Shown: in pieces, positions 55,736 through 64,000 of the stretch
How positions within the stretch are numbered: the stretch's first letter is position 1
Layout of the letters: each line of letters opens with the position of its first letter
Source of the DNA: Polyodon spathula
Taxonomy: Eukaryota; Chordata; Actinopteri; Acipenseriformes; Polyodontidae
Direction: 5' to 3'
Assembly (NCBI RefSeq): GCF_017654505.1
Contig: NC_054571.1
Coordinates: 721,376-785,375, forward strand
Length of the DNA: 64,000 nucleotides
Notes under the pieces: model-generated
What the model saw: the letters and a program-made list of their open reading frames with translations, nothing else
Told to the model about the DNA's origin: nothing
The model's database searches: none
Made by a program: the position numbers and the translations under genes

Positions 55736-56275
55736 AGCGTAAGCAAAATTGACATCTATGTTCTCAAGCAGGCTGTGAATGTGGTGAAATAAAAAAAAAA
55801 AAAATACATGCGGCCGTGCTTTTACCAGGGGAGACCCTCAGGCACCTCTGCGGCTCTCCAGGAGCGGATTTGCCCGCTATACCTGCACTCAGACATTATT
55901 TCTGCACAGCTCGCTATAGACATGTGGATTCACGAATTATTAGTCGTTTTTATCACTAAAAAATGCTGATAATGAATGCTTCAGACCCATGAGCTACAGA
56001 AAGCAGATCTCAGCGCGCAATAAAAACAACGCGTTTCAGCGGACCTGTCTTCAATGAAGGCTTTCCATGCTGTTCTTTCTTTAGGTGTCACATTTCACTG
56101 TATTGTGCTATACTTTCTTTCTCAATTTTGAAGCTTTAGGGCAGTATATAACCACATAGAAACTTTTAAGGGCTGGAAAATTAAATTCTACAGTCTGTAA
56201 TGTATTATTTTTCCTAATAACATTCGGCAAAAATTCATTTATTACCGGCGGATTAAGACCCGCCTCTGCTAACGA
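55736..56275. repeat. Module 3 AT-rich region with conserved GC-rich segment
   Basis: Carries the GC-rich block at 55810-55890 as in modules 1 and 2. The stretch at 56080-56200 has pieces of the 360-bp satellite substituted into it ('ggtgtcacatttcactgtat'), as if by gene conversion or template switching. Confidence 0.8.
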
Positions 56276-56278
56276 ATG

Positions 56279-56521
56279 ATTGGACTGCAGTCAGATCTTT
56301 CTCTTTCCCATTGACTACTGACTCGCTATCAATTTTCATGCAGAATACAGTGAACGGCCCCTGCTTGCTTATGATTGGACAGCTGCGTAAAACTTGGCAG
56401 ATTTTGACTCTCCTATTGGTTAAACTTACTGTCAGTACCTGTAACTGAAAGAGACACAGTTTATGTCCCACCAGCTGACTTGTGATTGGGCTCCGCAGAG
56501 CCAATGCAGATATTGGATTGG
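56279..56521. promoter_or_regulatory. CCAAT-box cluster, module 3
   Basis: Same layout as in module 1, with one box lost (CCCATTGAC) and one gained (TATTGGATTGG). Confidence 0.5.
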
Positions 56522-56794
56522 TTGATAGTAACGCAGAAGCCCTTTAGGGGAGAAAAAATTAAATGTCGAGTGGATACAAGCACAGCATAAACGAGCAGCG
56601 CCGCAAGCGTGAACTCTGAGTCGCTTTTGTTGGAAAACGTGTTTAAAGCTTTCCTTTTTCCCACGCTACGACCCGCCAGAAATGTGTTCACAACTCATAA
56701 TTTAAGAACAGCTGCCGCTGCACGATGGCTTTGCTTTGCAGGTACGGATTTACCCGCCGGCACAACTTTGAGAAACATTGATCTAAATGAAAGC

Positions 56795-56867
56795 GCCCCA
56801 GTCACCTAAACGACAAGGCGCTGACCTCGTAAACCAAGGATTGTGGTTTCCGCTCAATATTTTATTA
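56795..56867 (+). pseudogene. tRNA-Arg(CCT)-like pseudogene, module 3
   Basis: Same relic as in modules 1 and 2. Confidence 0.6.
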
Positions 56868-56948
56868 AAAACGAGCAATATTTGTGTTCTTTGGCGATGA
56901 TATGTTTGCAAGTCTTGATATCTGCTATACTCTTTCACTGAGCACACT

Positions 56949-57030
56949 GTAGTGGTGGCCGAGTGGTTGAGCTGATGGACTTGAACTTCATTAGGGTTTC
57001 CCCGCGCAGGTTCGAATCCTGCCGATGACG
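56949..57030 (+). tRNA. tRNA-Ser(UGA)-like gene, module 3
   Basis: 82 nt, same sequence as the other two module copies, with TTTT shortly downstream. Confidence 0.6.
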
Positions 57031-57306
57031 TCACCGTTTTCCATGTATCCGTGCGAAAGGTGTGGTCAGCTTAAATGTCTTAGTACAGTATATGGTATAG
57101 GGAGCCTCTTCTAGGAACAGACACGCTGGTGAAAGACGAGATCTCTTGAGGACAGAAAATATAACTTCAGGAATGCAGTCCTCATTGACAGACGAAACTA
57201 TAGTCACACACTGCCTAGGAAACTGAAGCCAAATACAGAAGCTAGGTTTGTTGCATTGACAACAAAGCGTCCCTCAAGAAGTCATACCCCTATTCAACCA
57301 ACACTA

Positions 57307-57635
57307 GCGGCTGTCTAAAACGAAGCACCTAGTTCAGAAACGACTCTCTGCGCATGACTGAAAGGAGGCACCCTTCCCAGAACAGCGTCTCTGCGCATGT
57401 CTATGACGAAACATCTAGCTCGAAACGACTCTCTGCGCATGTCTAAAAAGAGTAACCCATCTCAGAACAGCGATTCTGCGCATGTCTGTAAACAAAGCAC
57501 TCCTCTCAGAACAGCGTCTCTGCGCATGACTGAAACGAAGCACCCTTCTCAGTCATGAGTCTCTCTGCGCATGTCAGTAAAAAAAGCACTCAACCCAGAA
57601 CACCGTCTCTGCGCATGTCTAAATCACTGAGGCAC
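57307..57635. repeat. 87-bp satellite array 3, short and diverged
   Basis: About seven monomers, more diverged than arrays 1 and 2, after the same left junction as array 1 (GCGGCTGTCTAAAACGA). It passes directly into the 360-bp satellite. Confidence 0.92.
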
Positions 57636-60600
57636 ACAAGTTTGTGGACCTTTTGCTTCAGATGCTGTACCTCCTTAGGTGTCACATTTCACTATTGTGC
57701 TATACTTGAAAATGTCAATTGTTAAGTGTTTCTTCAGCCATGCAACCCCATATAGAAGCTCAATTTGAAGGGATGTAGTATTATACATAAAGTCTGTAGC
57801 AGATTCCAGTGTTTCTGGAAGGATTCCTGCAAAAACTGATTTATAACAAAAAAAAAAGACATGATCACTGCTTGAAGGGTATTGAGCAATATTGACGATC
57901 TATGTCAGGCTCTCAAGTTGGCTGTGAATGTGGTAGGAGGCTGAAAATTGCTACAGACTAACTGTAATACATGCAGATAATCACTGCAGAAATACAAGTT
58001 TGTGGACCGTTTGCTTCCGATGCTGTACCTATCCTTATATGGCACATTTCACTGTATTGTGCTATACTTGAAAATGTCAATTTTCAAGTGTTTTTTCAGC
58101 CATGCAACCACATAGAAACTCCATTTGAAGGGATGTAGTATTAGACATACAGTCTGTAGCAGATTCCAGTGTTTCTGGAAGGATTCCTGCAAAAACTGAT
58201 TTATAACAAAAAAAAAGACATGAACACTGCTTTAAGCGTATTGAGCAATATTGACCATTTATGTCAGGCTCTCAAGCAGGCTGTGAATGTGGTAGGAGGC
58301 TGAAAATTGGTACAGACTAACTGCAATACATGCAGATAATCACTGCAGAAATACAAGTTTGTGGACCTTTTGCTTCCGATGCTGTACCTATCCTTATGTG
58401 GCACATTTCACAGTATTGTGCTATTCTTGAAAATGTCAATTTTTAAGTGTTTTTTCAGCCATGCAACCACCTAGAAGCTCCATTTGAAGGGATGTGGTAT
58501 TAGACATATAGTGTCTAGCAGATTCCAGTGTTTCAGGTAGGATTCCTGCAAAAACTGATATATAAAAAAAGAAAGACACATGAACACTGCTTTAAGCGTA
58601 TTGAGCAATATTGACCATTTATGTAAGGCTCTCACGTAGGCTGTGAATGTGGTAGGAGGCTGAAAATTGGTAAAGACTAACTGTAATACATGCAGATAAT
58701 CACTGCAGAAGTACAAGTTTGTGGACCTTTTGCTTCCGATGCTGTACCTATCCTTAGGTGGCACATTTCACTGTATTGTGCTATACTTGAAAATGTCAAT
58801 TTTTAAGTGTTTTTTCAGCCATGCAACCACATAGAAACTCCATTTGAAGGGATTTAGTATTAGACATACAGTCTGTAGCAGATTCCAGAGTTTCTGGAAG
58901 GATTCCTGCAAAAACTGATTTATAACCAAAAAAAATACATGAACACTGCTTTAAGCGTATTGAGCAATATTGACAATATATGACTCAGCTATGTCATGTG
59001 CTGAATGTGGTAGGAGGCTGAAAATTGGTACAGACTAACTGTAATACATGCAGATAATCACTGCAGAAATACAAGTTTGTGGACCTTTTGCTTCCGATGC
59101 TGTACCTATCCTTATGTGGCACATTTCACTGTATTGTGCTATTCTTGAAAATGTCAATTTTTAAGTGTTTTTTCAGCCATGCAACCACATAGAAACTCCA
59201 TTTGAAGGGATGTAGCATTAGACCTACAGTCTGTAGCTGATTCCAGTGTTTCTGGAAGGATTCCTGCAAAAATTGATTTATAACAAGAAAGAAGACACGA
59301 ACACTGCTTTAAGCGTATTGAGCAAAATTGACCATCTATGTCAGGCTCTCAAGCAGGCTGTGAATGTGGTAGGAGGCTGAAAATTGGTACAGACTAACTG
59401 CAATACATGCAGATAATCACTGCAGAAGTACAAGTTTGTGGACCTTTTGCTTCCGATGCTGTACCTATCCTTATGTGGCACATTTCACTGTATTGTGCTA
59501 TACTTGAAAATGTCAATTTTGAAGTGTTTTTTCAGCCATGCAACCACATAGAAGCTCCATTTGAAGGGATGTAGGTATTAGATATACAGTCTGTAGCAGA
59601 TTCCAGTGTTTCTGGAAGGATTCCTGCAAAAATTGATTTATAACAGAAAAAAAGACATGAACACTGCTTTAAGCGTATTGAGCAAAATTGACCATCTATG
59701 TCAGGCTCTCAAGCAGGCTGTGAATGTGGTAGGAGGCTGAAAATTGGTACAGACTAACTGCAATACATGCAGATAATCACTGCAGAAGTACAAGTTTGTG
59801 GACCTTTTGCTTCCGATGCTGTACCTATCCTTATGTGGCACATTTCACTGTATTGTGCTATACTTGAAAATGTCAATTTTTAAGTGTTTTTTCAGCCATG
59901 CAACCACATAGAAGCTCCATTTGAAGGGATGTGGTATTAGACATACAGTCTGTAGCAGATTCCAGTGTTTCTGGAAGGATTCCTGCAAAAATTGATTTAT
60001 AACAAAAAAAAAAGACACGAACACTGCTTTAAGCGTATTGAGCAAAATTGACCATCTATGTCAGGCTCTCAAGCAGGCTGTGAATGTGGTAGGAGGCTGA
60101 AAATTGGTACAGACTAACTGCAATACATGCAGATAATCACTGCAGAAGTACAAGTTTGTGGACCTTTTGCTTCCGATGCTGTAGCTATCCTTATGTGGCA
60201 CATTTCACTGTATTGTGCTATACTTGAAAATGTCAATTTTTAAGTGTTTTTTCAGCCATGCAACCACATAGAAACTCCATTTGAAGGGATTTGGTATTAG
60301 ACCTACAGTCTGTAGCTGATTCCAGTGTTTCTGGAAGGATTCCTGCAAAAATTGATTTATAACAAGAAAAAAGACACGAACACTGCTTTAAGCGTATTGA
60401 GCAAAATTGACCATCTATGTCAGGCTCTCAAGCAGGCTGTGAATGTGGTAGGAGGCTGAAAATTGGTACAGACTAACTGTAATACATGCAGATAATCACT
60501 GCAGAAGTACAAGTTTGTGGACCTTTTGCTTCCGATGCTGTACCTATCCTTATATGGCACATTTCACTGTATTGTGCTATACTTGAAAATGTCAATTTTT

Positions 60601-63600
60601 AAGTGTTTTTTCAGCCATGCAACCACATAGAAACTCCATTTGAAGGGATTTGGTATCAGACATACAGTCTGTAGCTGATTCCAGTGTTTCTGGAAGGATT
60701 CCTGCAAAAATTGATTTATAACAAGAGAAAAGACACGAACACTGCTTTAAGCGTATTGAGCAAAATTGACCATCTATGTCAGGCTCTCAAGCAGGCTGTG
60801 AATGTGGTAGGAGGCTGAAAATTGCTACAGACTAACTGTAATACATGCAGATAATCACTGCAGAAATACAAGTTTGTGGACCTTTTGCTTCCGATGCTGT
60901 ACCTATCCTTATGTGGCACATTTCACTGTATTGTGCTATACTTGAAAATGTCAATTTTTAAGTGTTTTTTCAGCCATGCAACCACATAGAAACTCCATTT
61001 GAAGGGATGTGGTATTAGACATACAGTCTGTAGCTGATTCCAGTGTTTCTGGAAGGATTCCTGCAAAAATTGATTTATAACAAGAAAAAAGACACGAACA
61101 CTGCTTTAAGCGTATTGAGCAAAATTGACCATCTATGTCAGGCTCTCAAGCAGGCTGTGAATGTGGTAGGAGGCTGAAAATTGGTACAGACTAACTGTAA
61201 TACATGCAGATAATCACTGCAGAAGTACAAGTTTGTGGACCTTTTGCTTCCGATGCTGTACCTATCCTTATGTGGCACATTTCACTGTATTGTGCTATAC
61301 TTGAAAATGTCAATTTTTAAGTGTTTTTTCAGCCATGCAACCACATAGAAACTCCATTTGAAGGGATGTGGTATTAGACATACAGTCTGTAGCTGATTCC
61401 AGTGTTTCTGGAAGGATTCCTGCAAAAACTGATTTATAACAAAAAAAAAGACACATGAACACTGCTTTAAGCGTAGTTTTTAGCAAGATAGTTCATGCTA
61501 AAATTACATGCAGATAATCACTGCGAGCAAAGACACATGAACACTGCTTTAAGCGTATTGAGCAATATTGACCATTTATGTAAGGCTCTCACGTAGGCTG
61601 TGAATGTGGTAGAAGGCTGAAAATTGCTACAGACTAAATGTAATACATGCAAATAATCACTGCAGAAGTACAAGTTTATGCACCTTTTGCTTCCGATGCT
61701 GTACCTATCCTTATGTGGCACATTTCACTGTATTGTGCTATACTTGAAAATGTCAATTTTTAAGTGTTTTTTCAGCCATGCAACCACATAGAAACTCCAT
61801 TTGAAGGGCTTTGGTATTAGACCTACAGTCTGTAGCTGATTCCAGTGTTTCTGGAAGGATTCCTGCAAAAATTGATTTATAACAAAAAAAAAGACATGAA
61901 CACTGCTTTAAGCGTATTGAGCAATATTGACCATCTATGTAAGGCTCTCAAGTAGGCTGTGAATGTGGTAGGAGGCTGAAAATTGCTACAGACTAACTGT
62001 AATACATGCAGATAATCACTGCAGAAATACAAGTTTGTGGACCTTTTGCTTCCGATGCTGTACCTATCCTTATGTGGCACATTTCACTGTATTGTGCTAT
62101 TCTTGAAAATGTCAATTTTTAAGTGTTTTTTCAGCCATACAACCACATAGAAACTCCATTTGAAGGGATGTAGTATTAGACCTACAGTCTGTAGCAGATT
62201 CCAGTGTTTCTGGAAGGATTCCTGCAAAAACTGATTTATAACAAAAAAAAAGACATGAACACTGCTTTAAGCGTATTGAGCAATATTGACCTTTTATGTC
62301 AGGCTCTCAAGCAGGCTGTGAATGTGGTAGGAGGCTGAAAATTGGTACAGACTAACTGTAATACATGCAGATAATCACTGCAGAAGTACAAGTTTGTGGA
62401 CTTTTTGCTTCAGATGCTGTACCTATCCTTAGGTGGCACATTTCACTGTATTGTGCTATACTTGAAAATGTCAATTTTTAAGTGTTTTTTCAGCCAAGCA
62501 ACCACATAGAAACTCCATTTGAAGGGATTTAGCATTAGACTTACAGTCTGTATCAGATTTCACTGTTTATCGAAGGATTCCTGCAAAAACTGATTTATAA
62601 AAAAAAGAAAAAGATATGAACACTGCCTTAAGCCTATTGAGCAATTTTGACCTTCTATGTCAGGCTCTCAAGTCCGCTGTGAATGTGGTAGGAGGCTGAA
62701 AATTGCTAGAGACTAACTGTAGTACATGCAGATAATCACTGCAGAAGTACAAGTTTGTGGACCTTTTGCTTCCGATGCTGTACCTATCCTTATGTGGCAC
62801 ATTTCACTGTATTGTGCTATACTTGAAAATGTCAATTTTGAAGTGTTTTTTCAGCCATGCAACCACATAGAAACTCCATTTGAAGGGATGTGGTATTAGA
62901 CCTACAGTCTGTAGCAGATTCCAGTGTTTCTGGAAGGATTCCTGCAAAAACTGATTTATAACAAAAAAAAAGACACGAACACTGCTTTAAGCGTATTGAG
63001 CAATATTGACCATCTATGTCAGGCTCTCAAGCAGGCTGTGAATGTGGTAGGAGGCTGAAAATTGGTACAGACTAACTGTAATACATGCAGATAATCACTG
63101 CAGAAGTACAAGTTTGTGGACCTTTTGCTTCCGATGCTGTACCTATCCTTAGGTGGCACATTTCACTGTATTGTGCTATACTTGAAAATGTCAATTTTTA
63201 AGTGTTTTTTCAGCCATGCAACCACATAGAAGCTCCATTTGAAGGGATTTAGTATTAGACATACAGTCTGTAGCAGATTCCAGTGTTTCTGGAAGGATTC
63301 CTGCAAAAACTGATTTATAACAAGAAAAAAGACACGAACACTGCTTTAAGCGTATTGAGCAATATTGACCATCTATGTCAGGCTCTCAAGCAGGCTGTGA
63401 ATGTGGTAGGAGGCTGAAAATTGGTACAGACTAACTGTAATACATGCAGATAATCACTGCAGAAGTACAAGTTTGTGGACCTTTTGCTTCCGATGCTGTA
63501 CCTATCCTTATGTGGCACATTTCACTGTATTGTGCTATTCTTGAAAATGTCAATTTTTAAGTGTTTTTTCAGCCATGCAACCACATAGAAACTCCATTTG

Positions 63601-64000
63601 AAGGGATTTGGTATTAGACATACAGTCTGTAGCTGATTCCAGTGTTTCTGGAAGGATTCCTGCAAAAATTGATTTATAACAAGAAAAAAGACACGAACAC
63701 TGCTTTAAGCGTATTGAGCAAAATTGACCATCTATGTCAGGCTCTCAAGCAGGCTGTGAATGTGGTAGGAGGCTGAAAATTGGTACAGACTAAATGTAAT
63801 AAATGCAGATAATCACTGCAGAAGTACAAGTTTGTGGACCTTTTGCTTCCGATGCTGTACCTATCCTTATGTGGCACATTTCACTGTATTGTGCTATACT
63901 TGAAAATGTCAATTTTTAAGTGTTTTTTCAGCCATGCAACCACATAGAAACTCCATTTGAAGGGATGTGGTATTAGACCTACAGTCTGTAGCTGATTCCA
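57636..64000. repeat. ~360-bp satellite tandem array, continues past window
   Basis: About 17-18 head-to-tail units of roughly 360 bp with the constant words 'tttgtggaccttttgcttcc', 'tttctggaaggattcctgca' and 'gctgtgaatgtggtaggagg'. Two subtypes are visible: one with AAAAACTGATTTATAACAAA and CAATATTGACC, another with AAAAATTGATTTATAACAAG and CAAAATTGACC. Runs of the same subtype are adjacent (mostly the second at 59250-61110). A disrupted unit with a partial repeat is at 61470-61540. Minus-strand ORFs of 60-100 codons are satellite artefacts. Confidence 0.97.

Noticed and set aside
58471..58764. 97-codon minus-strand ORF in the 360-bp satellite
   Set aside because: Equivalent frames are broken in most other units, so it is chance within the satellite.

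Overview
The window reads as vertebrate nuclear DNA, most likely from a non-teleost ray-finned fish (sturgeon, paddlefish, gar or bowfin grade). The grounds are spliced vertebrate genes with GT/AG introns, dense ATT/AAT microsatellites, L2-like and CR1-like retrotransposon 3' ends (one tail with the 'gaggccattcggcccatctt' signature), pogo/Tigger-like and other inverted-repeat elements, and two 500-N assembly gaps (32121-32620, 52847-53346). The species call is inference.

Left part (1-27 kb): mostly non-coding. The only exon recognised is the first LIM domain of an LMX1-family LIM-homeodomain gene on the minus strand (5695-5869). Its other exons were not found. The rest is introns or intergenic DNA with transposon remnants, a minisatellite built from retrotransposon coding sequence (14959-15652), and an unusual cluster of ATT/AAT/CTT microsatellites (16.0-22.2 kb).

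Middle part (27-34.6 kb): two genes in divergent orientation. The 3' end of wiz lies on the minus strand (exons at 27470-27632, 28394-28559, 29353-29635 and a damaged zinc-finger exon at about 30928-31034). ubl5 lies on the plus strand (exons 32886-32969, 33837-33874, 34383-34426), with its first coding exon missing, probably in the gap. A block of about 590 bp is duplicated between 30.3 and 32.1 kb and abuts the gap. The wiz zinc finger is broken at the edge of this block, so misassembly is suspected.

Right part (35.4-64 kb): a composite macrosatellite. Three modules repeat the same order: part of a ~360-bp satellite unit; an AT-rich stretch with a conserved GC-rich segment; a cluster of about seven CCAAT boxes; a degenerate tRNA-Arg(CCT)-like sequence; an 82-nt tRNA-Ser(UGA)-like sequence with intact A and B boxes and a downstream TTTT; then an array of a 43/44-bp alternating (87-bp dimer) satellite. 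The first such array spans about 12 kb. The window ends in about 6.4 kb of the 360-bp satellite in tandem. Long ORFs in the 87-bp array exist on both strands because 87 is divisible by 3, and are not treated as genes. This module is the most novel-looking structure in the window.
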